Shown piece by piece: positions 1-8,008 of a stretch of 36,960 bases of DNA. The stretch's first letter is position 1. Every line of letters begins with the position of its first letter. The DNA is taken from NCBI RefSeq assembly GCF_007990265.1, contig NZ_BJWH01000031.1:1-36960 (forward strand), written 5' to 3'. The notes beneath the pieces were generated by a model. That model saw only the letters and a list, made by a program, of their open reading frames with translations. It ran no database searches and was not told where the DNA came from. The position numbers and the translations under genes are program-made. Origin of the DNA: Cellulomonas terrae (lineage in GTDB: Bacteria > Actinomycetota > Actinomycetes > Actinomycetales > Cellulomonadaceae).

Positions 1-14
1 CCCCGGGCGGGGTG

Positions 15-60
15 CGGCCCGACGCTCGTCAGAAGCCCGGCGCGACGTGCGTCAGAAGCC
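15..60 (-). repeat. 23-bp imperfect tandem repeat at the ldh 3' end
   Basis: Reading the minus strand, the unit at 60-38 contains the last ldh codons and its TGA stop. It is followed directly by a second unit at 37-15 with 20 of 23 bases identical. Both begin GGCTTCTGACG. The second copy lies outside the reading frame, so this looks like a duplication of the gene end. Bases 1-14 show nothing recognisable. Confidence 0.7.
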
Positions 61-1053
61 GAACTGACGCGCCACCGAGCGGACCGCGTCCGCAGAGGCC
101 CGCAGCCCTGCCAGCTCCGCGTCCGACAGCGGGACCGACAACCTCTCACCGACGCCGTGCGCACCCACGATCGCCGGCACGGACAGGCACACGTCGCTGA
201 TGCCGTAGAAGTCGTCGAGCAGCGACGACACCGGCAGCACGCGCTGCTCGTCCTTGAGGACGGCCTCGATGATCCGCGAGCCGGCCAGGGCGACCGCGTA
301 GTTCGTCGCCCCCTTGCCCTCGATGATCCGGTACGCGGAGTCGACCACCTCGTGCGCGATCCGCCCCCGCACCTCCTCGGTGAGGGGCCCTCTGCCGCCG
401 GTCCCGGTCCACTCGAGCAGCGGGACCGAGCCGATGCTCGCCGACCCCCACAGGGGCAGCTCGGTGTCACCGTGCTCGCCGGCGATGTACGCGTGCACGT
501 TCTGCACCGCGACGCCCGTGTGCTGCGAGATGAGGTAGCGCAGCCGGGAGGAGTCCAGGACCGTGCCGGACCCGAACAGCTGTGACGGGGGCAGCCCGGA
601 GATCTGCAGCGCCGCGTAGGTGACCACGTCGACGGGGTTGGTCACCATCACGTAGACGGCGTGCGGTGCGACCTCCACGAGGGCCGGCAGGACGGTGCGG
701 ACCAGCCCGATGGTGGCCTCCGCGAGATCGAGCCGCGACTGGCCGGGCTTCTGCTTGGCGCCGGCGGTGAACATCACGACGTCGGCGTCCGCGCAGACCG
801 CGATGTCGTCGGACCCGACGACCTGCGCCATCGGCATGAACTGGATGCCGTGCCCGAGGTCCAGCGCCTCGGCCTCGACCTTCGCCGCGTTGATGTCGTA
901 GAGCGCGACGGACCGGGCGGCCCCGCGCAGGAGCGCGGCATAGGCCATGGTCGACCCGACGGCACCGGCTCCGACGATCGCGAGCTTCGAGGTGCGACGG
1001 CCGCTGCGGAACGGGGGCAGGCCGACGTCTTCCAGATCCAGGCTCTCGGTCAT
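52..1053 (-). CDS. ldh: L-lactate dehydrogenase
   Basis: Cytoplasmic NAD-dependent enzyme that interconverts pyruvate and L-lactate, the fermentative NADH sink. The 333-residue length is normal for the LDH/MDH family. Visible motifs are the Rossmann loop GAGAVG at residues 28-33, the specificity loop KQKPGQSR around 100-107 with Gln101 as the lactate-type determinant and a catalytic Arg at 107, substrate Arg170, and the catalytic proton-relay His194 in IAGEHGDTE. Gln at the specificity position favours LDH over malate dehydrogenase. The ATG start lies 6 nt after a TAGCCT -10 box, so the transcript is probably leaderless, and the start follows the dinG-like stop by only 9 nt. Its own promoter means it need not depend on dinG transcription. 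The 3' end is duplicated (see the repeat). Confidence 0.95.
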   Translation of the reverse strand: MTESLDLEDVGLPPFRSGRRTSKLAIVGAGAVGSTMAYAALLRGAARSVALYDINAAKVEAEALDLGHGIQFMPMAQVVGSDDIAVCADADVVMFTAGAKQKPGQSRLDLAEATIGLVRTVLPALVEVAPHAVYVMVTNPVDVVTYAALQISGLPPSQLFGSGTVLDSSRLRYLISQHTGVAVQNVHAYIAGEHGDTELPLWGSASIGSVPLLEWTGTGGRGPLTEEVRGRIAHEVVDSAYRIIEGKGATNYAVALAGSRIIEAVLKDEQRVLPVSSLLDDFYGISDVCLSVPAIVGAHGVGERLSVPLSDAELAGLRASADAVRSVARQFGF

Positions 1054-1059
1054 GAGCCG

Positions 1060-1065
1060 AGGCTA
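1060..1065 (-). promoter_or_regulatory. -10 box of a leaderless ldh promoter
   Basis: TAGCCT lies 6 nt before the ldh ATG, the spacing expected if transcription begins at the start codon. The first three bases are also the TAG stop codon of the upstream helicase gene. I see no clear -35 hexamer. Confidence 0.55.
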
Positions 1066-3135
1066 GTCGGCCGCGGCGAGCCGCTGCAGCGCGGAGAGGG
1101 CGACGGCACGGTCCGTCGTGCGCCAGAAGGGCGGGAGCGACCGGGTGAGGAAGCTGCTGTACCCGGCGGTCGCGAGGCGAGGGTCGAGCACGGCGACCAC
1201 ACCGCGGTCGTCGCTCGTCCGGATCAGCCGGCCCGCACCCTGCGCGAGGAGCAGGGCCGCGTGCGTGGCGGAGACCGCGAGGAAGCCGTTGCCGCCCGCC
1301 TTCTCGACCGCGTCCGACCGCGCGGAGCTCACCGGGTCGTCGGGCCGGGGGAACGGGATCCGGTCGATGATGACGAGCCGGCACGTCGCGCCCGGGACGT
1401 CGACGCCCTGCCAGAGCGACAGCGTGCCGAACAGGCACGTGGCCTCGTCGGCGATGAACTGCGCGACGAGGGTCGGCAGCTGGTCGTCGCCCTGCGCGAG
1501 GATCGGCACGTCGAGCCGCTCGCGCATCGCGGCCGCGACCGCGTTGGCCGCACGCCGCGACGAGAACAGCCCGAGCGTCCGCCCGCCTGCGGCGGTGATG
1601 AGGTCGGCGATCTCGTCGAGCTGCGCATCCGTCGCCGGCTCGCGACCGGGCTTCGGCAGGTGCCGCGCGAGGTAGAGGATCCCCTGCCGCGGGTAGTCGA
1701 ACGGGCTGCCGACGTCGAGCCCGCGCCACGGCACCCCCGCGGGCGCGGCTGGTTCCGCCCCCGCCAGCGACGTCGGACCGACCGGTTCGGCGTCGGGGCG
1801 GACCTCGAGACCCACCGCGCGGGCGATCGGGTCGAACGAGCCGCCGAGCTCGAGCGTCGCGGAGGTGAGCACCCCGGAGCGGCCGGCGAGCAGATTGGTG
1901 CGGATCAGGCCGTTCACGGCGAGCGGTGCGGCGTACAGACGGGTGAGCACGGAGCCGCGCCGGTCCTCGCTGCGGCTGCACCACAGGACGGTGTGCCGGT
2001 GGTCCTCGGGGTCGGCCGCCATGCGGTCGGCCACCTCGTAGAGCGCGAGCATCGTGGCCTGGGCGACCTTGCGACCACCCTCCGCGGGGGTGTTCGGGCC
2101 GGTCTCCGGCTTGAGCACCGTGAGCAGCGCACGGGTGGCGTCGCGGACGCTCGCGACGGCGTCCCGGGCAGCCGGGGGCAGCCCGTCGCGGAACCGGGTC
2201 TCCGGCAGCCCGACCAGGACGGAGGCGAGCGCCTGGCTGGCCGCGTCGAGGTCCGTCGTCGGGACGCCCCCGTGCCGGCGCGCGAGCCGGGCGGCGTGCT
2301 CGATGGTGGCCACGGACAGCTCGGACGTCGCCTGCGCCGTCACCCGGTCCGTCAGCTCGTGCGCCTCGTCGACGATGACCACCTGGTGCTCCGGCAGCAC
2401 CCCGGGCGACCCGGAGGCGGCGATGCCGAGCATGGCGTGGTTGGTGACGACGACGTCGGCCTCCCGCGACGCCGCCTTCGCCTTCTCCGGGAAGCACTCG
2501 GCGAGCATCGGGCACTTGCCGCCCAGGCACTCCAGCGACGTGATGGACACCTGCCGCCAGGCGCGGTCCGTGACCCCCGGGACGAGGTCGTCCCGGTCGC
2601 CCGTGTCGGTCTCGTCGGCCCACTCGCGCAGCCGCAGGACCTGCTCGCCGAGGCTCTCCGACAGCGTCGACGCCCCCGTCCGCGCCGGGGCGGGGTGCTC
2701 CGCCGCGCCGGCGTGCTCCCCCAGGTCGAAGAGCGTGCCCGTGTCGTCGTCGGGGTACCCGCCGGCGACCTTGTGCACGCACACGTAGTTGTGCCAGCCC
2801 TTGAGCAGGGCGATGGCGGGCGTGCGCGGCAGGTGCGGCTCCAGGGCCTTCGCGACGAGCGGGAGGTCGCGCGTGATGATCTGCCGCTGCAGCGCGAGGG
2901 TCGCGGTGGAGACGACGACGTGCTCGTTCTCGAGGACCGCGTGCCGCAGCGCCGGGACCAGGTAGCCGAGCGACTTCCCGGTGCCCGTCCCCGCCTGGAC
3001 GAGCAGGTGCTCGCCCCTGTCGATCGTCTCCGCGACGGCGACCGCCATCTGCTGCTGCCCGTCACGACGGACCCCGCCGAGCGCCTCGACCGCGACGTCG
3101 AGGAGCGTCTCGACGGAGGGGTCGGCGTCTGGCAC
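1063..3135 (-). CDS. dinG: ATP-dependent DNA helicase, DinG/XPD family with Fe-S cluster
   Basis: Superfamily 2 5'-3' DNA helicase, likely acting on damaged or R-loop/G4-containing DNA. Walker A AGTGTGKS spans residues 48-55 and DEAH is at 256-259. Four cysteines at 119, 203, 208 and 214 are spaced as in the DinG/XPD 4Fe-4S domain, so the cluster is probably intact. The C-terminal half holds the SF2 motifs, including GVDVPG and a final QGAGRLIR helicase motif VI. At 690 residues it is close to E. coli DinG and to the actinobacterial DinG-like proteins. The GTG start is chosen because a TAGGCT -10 box lies exactly 6 nt upstream. hflX ends 29 nt upstream on the same strand. The symbol is a family name; distinguishing DinG from a YoaA-like paralogue is not possible here. 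Confidence 0.9.
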   Translation of the reverse strand: MPDADPSVETLLDVAVEALGGVRRDGQQQMAVAVAETIDRGEHLLVQAGTGTGKSLGYLVPALRHAVLENEHVVVSTATLALQRQIITRDLPLVAKALEPHLPRTPAIALLKGWHNYVCVHKVAGGYPDDDTGTLFDLGEHAGAAEHPAPARTGASTLSESLGEQVLRLREWADETDTGDRDDLVPGVTDRAWRQVSITSLECLGGKCPMLAECFPEKAKAASREADVVVTNHAMLGIAASGSPGVLPEHQVVIVDEAHELTDRVTAQATSELSVATIEHAARLARRHGGVPTTDLDAASQALASVLVGLPETRFRDGLPPAARDAVASVRDATRALLTVLKPETGPNTPAEGGRKVAQATMLALYEVADRMAADPEDHRHTVLWCSRSEDRRGSVLTRLYAAPLAVNGLIRTNLLAGRSGVLTSATLELGGSFDPIARAVGLEVRPDAEPVGPTSLAGAEPAAPAGVPWRGLDVGSPFDYPRQGILYLARHLPKPGREPATDAQLDEIADLITAAGGRTLGLFSSRRAANAVAAAMRERLDVPILAQGDDQLPTLVAQFIADEATCLFGTLSLWQGVDVPGATCRLVIIDRIPFPRPDDPVSSARSDAVEKAGGNGFLAVSATHAALLLAQGAGRLIRTSDDRGVVAVLDPRLATAGYSSFLTRSLPPFWRTTDRAVALSALQRLAAAD

Positions 3136-3141
3136 CGCGTC

Positions 3142-3147
3142 AGCCTA
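3142..3147 (-). promoter_or_regulatory. -10 box of a leaderless dinG promoter
   Basis: TAGGCT is followed by 6 nt and then the GTG start, inside the 29-nt gap after hflX. There is no Shine-Dalgarno sequence between the box and the start, which fits a leaderless mRNA. Confidence 0.5.
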
Positions 3148-3164
3148 GTGCGGCGCGCGGACGC

Positions 3165-4688
3165 TCACGGACGAGGCTGTGCAGCGGCTTCCAGCTCGGC
3201 GGCGAGGCCCGCGTCGACGCGCGCGCGGATCGCCGTCCCGTCGCCCGTGTGCTCCTCCGACTGGATGTCCCCGTGCTCGTGCACGCGGCTGATCAGGTCG
3301 CCGCGGTCGTACGGGACGACCAGGTCGACGCTGACGCCGGGCCGCGGCAGCTGGTCGGCGATGAGCGCCTGCAGCTCCTCGATGCCCTCTCCGCTGTGCG
3401 CCGAGACGACGATCGAGTGCACCTCCCGCGACCGCAGGCGGGCGATCGCCTCCGGCGTCGCGAGGTCGGCCTTGTTGAGCACGATGATCTCGGGGACGTC
3501 CATGGCACCGGGGATGTCCGCGAAGACGTGCCGGACCGCGGAGATCTGGCCCTCGGGGTCGGGGTGGGACGCGTCCACGACGTGCAGGATCAGGTCCGCG
3601 TCCGCGACCTCCTCCAGGGTGGAGCGGAACGCCTCGACCAGCTGGTGCGGCAGCGCGCGGACGAAGCCGACGGTGTCCGCGAGCGTGTAGACGCGTCCGT
3701 CGACCGTCTCAGCCCGGCGGACGGTCGGGTCGAGGGTCGCGAACAGCGCGTTCTCGACGAGCACGCCCGCGTGCGTCAGCCGGTTGAGCAGGGAGGACTT
3801 GCCCGCGTTGGTGTACCCGGCGATGGCGACCGACGGGATCGCGTGCTTCTTGCGCGACGCGCGCTTGGTGACCCGGCCGGGCTCCATCGCGGCGATCTCG
3901 CGGCGCAGCTTGGCCATGCGGTTGCGGATGCGCCGCCGGTCGAGCTCGATCTTGGTCTCACCCGGACCACGCGACCCCATGCCCGCAGCAGCGCCGCCGA
4001 CCTGGCCACCGGCCTGCCGGGACATCGAGTCGCCCCAGCCGCGCAGGCGCGGGAGCAGGTACTCCAGCTGCGCGAGCTCGACCTGCGCCTTGCCCTCCCG
4101 GGACTTGGCGTGCTGGGCGAAGATGTCGAGGATCAACGCGGTCCGGTCGATGACCTTCACGCGGACGATGTCCTCCAGCGCACGTCGCTGGGACGGTGCG
4201 AGGTCGCCGTCGACGACGACGGTGTCCGCGCCGACCGCGGCGACGAGCGTGGCCAGCTCGGCGGCCTTGCCCGACCCGAGGTAGGTGCCCGGGTCCGGCT
4301 TCTGCCGGCGCTGGAGCAGCCCGTCGAGGACCTGCGAGCCCGCCGTCTCGGCGAGCTGGGCGAGCTCACGCAGGGAGATCTCGGCGTCGGTGACGGTGCC
4401 CGAGCCCCAGACGCCCACGAGGACGACCTTCTCCAGTCGCAGCTGGCGGTACTCGACCTCGGTGACGTCCTGGAGCTCGGTGGACAGCCCCGCGACCCGG
4501 CGCAGCGACGTGCGCTCCTCGAGCTCGAGCTGGTCCCCGTCGTACGACGAGTGCACCGTGCCGCCGGCGTGCAGCGTGGCCCCGGCCCTGGCGAGCACAC
4601 GGGCCACGACGTCGTCGGCCACCTCCTGCGCGGAGCGCGTGGGTGGGGCGTCCTGCGTCTGGCTGGTGGTGTGCTGCGGGTCGGTCAA
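3165..4688 (-). CDS. hflX: GTPase HflX
   Basis: Ribosome-associated GTPase that splits stalled or hibernating 70S particles. The N-terminal HflX domain contains the glycine-rich stretch RQAGGQVGGAAAGMGSRGPGE (about 224-244). The G domain shows G1 GYTNAGKS at 291-298, G3 DTVG at 338-341 and G4 NKAD at 405-408 (numbered from the TTG). Start choice: a TTG at 4688 is preceded by GAGG at good spacing and gives 507 residues. An in-frame GTG at 4727 would add 13 residues but has no ribosome site. The gene is divergent from the methyltransferase gene at 4796, sharing a region of about 107 bp. In mycobacteria hflX also lies close to dapF and miaA. Confidence 0.93.
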   Translation of the reverse strand: MTDPQHTTSQTQDAPPTRSAQEVADDVVARVLARAGATLHAGGTVHSSYDGDQLELEERTSLRRVAGLSTELQDVTEVEYRQLRLEKVVLVGVWGSGTVTDAEISLRELAQLAETAGSQVLDGLLQRRQKPDPGTYLGSGKAAELATLVAAVGADTVVVDGDLAPSQRRALEDIVRVKVIDRTALILDIFAQHAKSREGKAQVELAQLEYLLPRLRGWGDSMSRQAGGQVGGAAAGMGSRGPGETKIELDRRRIRNRMAKLRREIAAMEPGRVTKRASRKKHAIPSVAIAGYTNAGKSSLLNRLTHAGVLVENALFATLDPTVRRAETVDGRVYTLADTVGFVRALPHQLVEAFRSTLEEVADADLILHVVDASHPDPEGQISAVRHVFADIPGAMDVPEIIVLNKADLATPEAIARLRSREVHSIVVSAHSGEGIEELQALIADQLPRPGVSVDLVVPYDRGDLISRVHEHGDIQSEEHTGDGTAIRARVDAGLAAELEAAAQPRP

Positions 4689-4782
4689 GGGGTTCCTCGT
4701 CTCGTTCGGGTTCCTCCAGGGTCGCACGCGGCGCGGAACCCCAGCGAGGGATTTCGCTGCGGGCCGAGCGCGTCCGCGTGGG

Positions 4783-4788
4783 TATCGT
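4783..4788 (+). promoter_or_regulatory. -10 box of a leaderless methyltransferase promoter
   Basis: TATCGT is followed by 7 nt and then GTG. No Shine-Dalgarno is present. The box lies in the short divergent region shared with hflX. Confidence 0.5.
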
Positions 4789-4795
4789 CGGCGCC

Positions 4796-5401
4796 GTGAG
4801 CGAGCAGGACCACTACTTCACGGCACGGCCGGCCTCCCCCGACGAGCGCCGGCTGCTGCGCGTGCACCTGGCGGGCCGGGACGTCGAGGTCGAGACCGCC
4901 GGCGGCATCTTCTCCCCGGACCACGTCGACCTCGGCACGCGGGTGCTGCTCGACCACGTCCCCGCACCCCCGTCCCAGGGCGACCTGCTGGACCTCGGCT
5001 GCGGCTGGGGCCCGATCGCGCTCACGCTGGCGCTGGAGTCCCCGACCGCCCGCGTCTGGGCCGTCGACGTCAACGAGCGCGCGCTCGACCTGGCGCGTCG
5101 CAACGCCGAGCGCCTCGGCGTCACGAACCTGCGCGCGGTGCGGCCCGAGGAGGTCCCCGACGACGTGCTCTTCGCGGCGATCTGGTCCAACCCGCCGATC
5201 CGGGTCGGGAAGGTCGCGCTGCACGCGATGCTGACGCACTGGCTCGGTCGCCGCGCCCCCGGCGGTGAGGCGCACCTGGTCGTCGGCAAGAACCTCGGTG
5301 CGGACTCGCTGCAGCGGTGGATCGCCGCCGAGCTCGACGTCGCCGTGGACCGGACCGCGAGCGCCAAGGGGTTCCGTGTGCTCGCCGTGCACGACCGATG
5401 A
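4796..5401 (+). CDS. class I SAM-dependent methyltransferase, RsmC-like
   Basis: 201-residue Rossmann-fold methyltransferase of the MTS (methyltransferase small) group. Motif I is LLDLGCGWGP, followed by the acidic SAM-ribose strand AVDVNERAL. The catalytic motif is NPPIR, typical of N-methyltransferases acting on rRNA guanine or adenine. The protein corresponds to the C-terminal catalytic half of RsmC, which methylates 16S rRNA G1207 in E. coli, but it lacks RsmC's extra N-terminal domain, so the substrate is inferred only. The GTG start is set by the -10 box 7 nt upstream; longer readings of the frame run into the hflX leader. The stop overlaps the next gene's ATG as ATGA, indicating translational coupling to the transporter. 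Confidence 0.85.
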   Translation: MSEQDHYFTARPASPDERRLLRVHLAGRDVEVETAGGIFSPDHVDLGTRVLLDHVPAPPSQGDLLDLGCGWGPIALTLALESPTARVWAVDVNERALDLARRNAERLGVTNLRAVRPEEVPDDVLFAAIWSNPPIRVGKVALHAMLTHWLGRRAPGGEAHLVVGKNLGADSLQRWIAAELDVAVDRTASAKGFRVLAVHDR

Positions 5402-6777
5402 GCGACTGGCGGGAGCTGCGCACCACCACCTGGAGCATGGTCGCGCTGATCTTCATGGTCGCGTTCGAGTCGCTCGCCGTGACCACCGTCATGCCCACGG
5501 TCTCCGACGCGCTCGACGGCGCCTCCCTGTACGCGTTCGCCTTCGCGGGACCGCTGGCGACCGGCGTCGTCGGCATGGTCCTGGCCGGTCCGTGGAGCGA
5601 CCGCAGCGGGCCTCGGACGCCGCTGCTCGTCGCCATCGGGCTGTTCACCGCGGGCATCCTCGTCGCGGGGGCGGCGCCGTCGATGGAGGTGCTCGTCGCG
5701 GGACGGCTGCTCCAGGGGTTCGGCGGCGGTGCGATGACGGTCGCGCTGTACGTGGTGGTGGCCCGGCTGTACCCGGCGATGCTGCACCCACGGGTGTTCG
5801 CGTGGTTCGCGGCGGCGTGGATCATCCCGTCGCTCGTCGGTCCGGCGGGTGCCGGTGTGGTCGCGCAGCACCTCGGCTGGCGCTGGGTGTTCCTGGGGGT
5901 CGCACTGCTCGTCGTCCCGACGACGCTCCTGCTCGTCCCGGCGCTGCGCAGGATCGGGCCGCCCGAGACCGCCGGGGAGGCGGCACCGCGTGGCCGGCTC
6001 GCGTGGGCTGCCCTCGCCGCCGCGGCCGTCCTCGGGCTCAACCTGGCCGCGCAGGTCCCGCTGCCGTGGTCGGTTCTCGTGGCCGTCGGCACCGGGCTGG
6101 GCGCCCTCGTCGCGCTCCGGGCCGTGGTCCCCGCCGGCACGATGCGGGCGGCCCGCGGGCTGCCGAGCGTGATCGCGACCCGTGGCCTGGTCTCGGGGGC
6201 GTTCCTGGGTGCAGAGGTGTACCTGCCGTACCTGCTCACGGAGCGGTACGCGTTCTCGCCGACGACCGCGGGGATCGCCCTGACCTTCGCGGGTGTCGCG
6301 TGGGCCGGGACCTCGTGGCTGCAGGGGCGGCTCGGGGACCGGTTGCCGTCCCGGACGGCGGTGGTCGTCGGATCGGCCCTGGTCGTCGTCTCGGTCGCGG
6401 GGGTGCTGCTCACCGCGGCGGCCCACCTCCCGCCGGCGGTCGCGATCTCGTCGTGGACCCTGGCCGGCGCGGGCATGGGCCTCGTCTACTCGCGCCTGAC
6501 CGTCCTCGTGCTCTCCTACTCCGCCCCGGGGACCCAGGGCGTGAACAGCTCGGCGCTCTCGATCGCGGACTCCATCGGCGCTGCCCTCGCACTGGCGCTC
6601 ACGGGCCTCGCGTTCGCCGCCGTGGACCGCTCCCCGGACGCCCCGTTCACCGCCGCGCTGGCGGTCGCGGCCGTGTTCGCCGTGGGCGCCGCGCTGGTGG
6701 GCCCACGGGTGGGATCCGGTCGGCCTCAGGCCGAGGAGTCGACCGACGACGCCGCGTCGAGCGCGCTGCGCAGCTGA
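5398..6777 (+). CDS. MFS transporter, drug:H+ antiporter type
   Basis: 459-residue integral membrane protein with about 12-14 hydrophobic segments. The first spans residues 12-30. The loop 2-3 motif A variant is GPWSDRSGPR and the motif C-like GPAGAG lies in the fifth helix region, both pointing to proton-driven efflux (multidrug or small metabolite). No substrate can be assigned. Translation starts at the ATG within the ATGA overlap with the methyltransferase stop, so the two are one operon. The last 52 bp also encode the C-terminus of the thioredoxin-like protein on the other strand, an unusually long convergent overlap. The C-terminal tail after the last helix is short and acidic. Confidence 0.88.
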   Translation: MSDWRELRTTTWSMVALIFMVAFESLAVTTVMPTVSDALDGASLYAFAFAGPLATGVVGMVLAGPWSDRSGPRTPLLVAIGLFTAGILVAGAAPSMEVLVAGRLLQGFGGGAMTVALYVVVARLYPAMLHPRVFAWFAAAWIIPSLVGPAGAGVVAQHLGWRWVFLGVALLVVPTTLLLVPALRRIGPPETAGEAAPRGRLAWAALAAAAVLGLNLAAQVPLPWSVLVAVGTGLGALVALRAVVPAGTMRAARGLPSVIATRGLVSGAFLGAEVYLPYLLTERYAFSPTTAGIALTFAGVAWAGTSWLQGRLGDRLPSRTAVVVGSALVVVSVAGVLLTAAAHLPPAVAISSWTLAGAGMGLVYSRLTVLVLSYSAPGTQGVNSSALSIADSIGAALALALTGLAFAAVDRSPDAPFTAALAVAAVFAVGAALVGPRVGSGRPQAEESTDDAASSALRS

Positions 6778-7049
6778 GCGAGCGTCGGCACGCCGGTGGC
6801 TCGACGGACGACGTCACCACGGGCGTCCAGCACCAGGACCGTCGGCGTGACGTCGATGGCGAGCCGCTCGCCGAGCGCCAGGTGGTCCGCGACGTCGAGG
6901 TCCGCGTACGCGACGCCGTCCGCGGTCGCGACGGCGCGCTCGACGACGTAGCGGGTCGAGCGGCAGGGTGCGCAGAAGGTGCTGGAGAACTGGACGACGG
7001 TGGCCCGCTCGCCGAGCGGGACGCCGAGGTCCGCGGGGGCCAGACGCAC
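6726..7049 (-). CDS. thioredoxin-like protein with CAPC active site
   Basis: 107-residue cytoplasmic thioredoxin fold. The redox pair is Cys26-Ala-Pro-Cys29 after VVQFSSTF, and the cis-proline loop is VTPT at 67-70. The usual W before the CxxC is replaced by F (TFCAPC), so the redox potential may differ from canonical thioredoxin. No signal peptide is present. The start is taken as GTG at 7049, 5 nt after the dapF stop; a CTG at 7058 overlapping the dapF TGA is a less likely alternative. There is only weak ribosome-site sequence, so expression probably relies on re-initiation after dapF. Its 3' end overlaps the MFS gene by 52 bp tail to tail. Confidence 0.8.
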   Translation of the reverse strand: MRLAPADLGVPLGERATVVQFSSTFCAPCRSTRYVVERAVATADGVAYADLDVADHLALGERLAIDVTPTVLVLDARGDVVRRATGVPTLAQLRSALDAASSVDSSA

Positions 7050-7054
7050 GGCGG

Positions 7055-8008
7055 TCAGCGTCCGGCGACCAGGGCCGCGAGGTCGACGTCCGCCGCGGCG
7101 ACGAGGACGGCCGGGCCGGCGAGCTCGACGTGCCCCTCGGGCAGGACGGTCACGCGCACCGTCCCGCCGGGCACGTCGACCAGCCAGACGTCGGGCGCGC
7201 CCGCCCCTGCCCACGTGCGGACCGCGAGCGCCGCGGCACAGGCACCGGTCCCGCAGGAGCGGGTCTCCCCGACCCCCCGCTCGTGCACGCGCATCCGGAC
7301 ACGGCCGACCAGCGACCCGTCGGGCGCCTCGTGCTCCCCCAGGGGGACGACGAGCTCGACGTTCGTGCCGTTCGGCGGTACCGGGGTGACCTCGGGAGCG
7401 CGCGTGAGGTCGGCGGCGGTCAGCTCGTCCTCGTCGCCGAGCGCCAGCACCACGTGCGGGTTGCCGACGTCCACGCTCAGGCCGGCGCGGGCGACCTCGA
7501 GCCCGGCGACGGCCACTTCCGCGTCGGCGCCGTCGCGCACCGCCTGCGACCCGCCGGGCAGGTGCCAGGTGCCCATGTCCACGGCGTACCAGACGTCGTC
7601 GCCGATCCCCGCCGGGACGGCGACGCGCCGTACGCGCCGCACTCCTGCCCGGGTGCCGAGCGCGAGCTCCCCGGTCCCGTCCCACAGGCCGAGCCGCTCC
7701 AGGTACGCCGCGAAGACCCGGACCCCGTTGCCGCACATCTCCGCGACCGAGCCGTCGGCGTTGCGGTAGTCCATGAACCAGCGGGCGGCGGGCTCGTCGG
7801 CGAGCGCGGAGACGCCCTCGGGAACGTTCTCGCTGGCGACCACCCGGATGACGCCGTCGCCACCGACCCCCGCGCGGCGGTCGGCGAGCCCGCGGACCAG
7901 GGCGGGCGAGAGCTCGACGAGCGCGTCGCGGTCGTCGAGGAGGACGAAGTCGTTCTGGGTGCCGTGACCCTTGGTCACGTGCAGGGTCGGGGCGGCCACC
8001 ACGGTCAT
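7055..8008 (-). CDS. dapF: diaminopimelate epimerase
   Basis: PLP-independent racemase that converts LL- to meso-diaminopimelate for lysine and peptidoglycan cross-bridge synthesis. 317 residues, normal for actinobacterial DapF, with the two-fold pseudo-symmetric structure. The catalytic thiol pair is Cys92 in MCGNGVR and Cys252 in SCGTGAC. Substrate loop GNPHVV is at 182-187. The ATG overlaps the miaA stop as ATGA. A TAGCCT box 6 nt upstream, inside the miaA coding region, suggests an additional leaderless promoter, so dapF can be expressed both coupled to miaA and independently. Confidence 0.96.
   Translation of the reverse strand: MTVVAAPTLHVTKGHGTQNDFVLLDDRDALVELSPALVRGLADRRAGVGGDGVIRVVASENVPEGVSALADEPAARWFMDYRNADGSVAEMCGNGVRVFAAYLERLGLWDGTGELALGTRAGVRRVRRVAVPAGIGDDVWYAVDMGTWHLPGGSQAVRDGADAEVAVAGLEVARAGLSVDVGNPHVVLALGDEDELTAADLTRAPEVTPVPPNGTNVELVVPLGEHEAPDGSLVGRVRMRVHERGVGETRSCGTGACAAALAVRTWAGAGAPDVWLVDVPGGTVRVTVLPEGHVELAGPAVLVAAADVDLAALVAGR

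Noticed and set aside
661..3690. Very long open frame on the plus strand opposite dinG and hflX
   Set aside because: Arg/Gly/Asp-rich translation with no recognisable family, fully antisense to two well-supported genes; typical of high-GC antisense frames.
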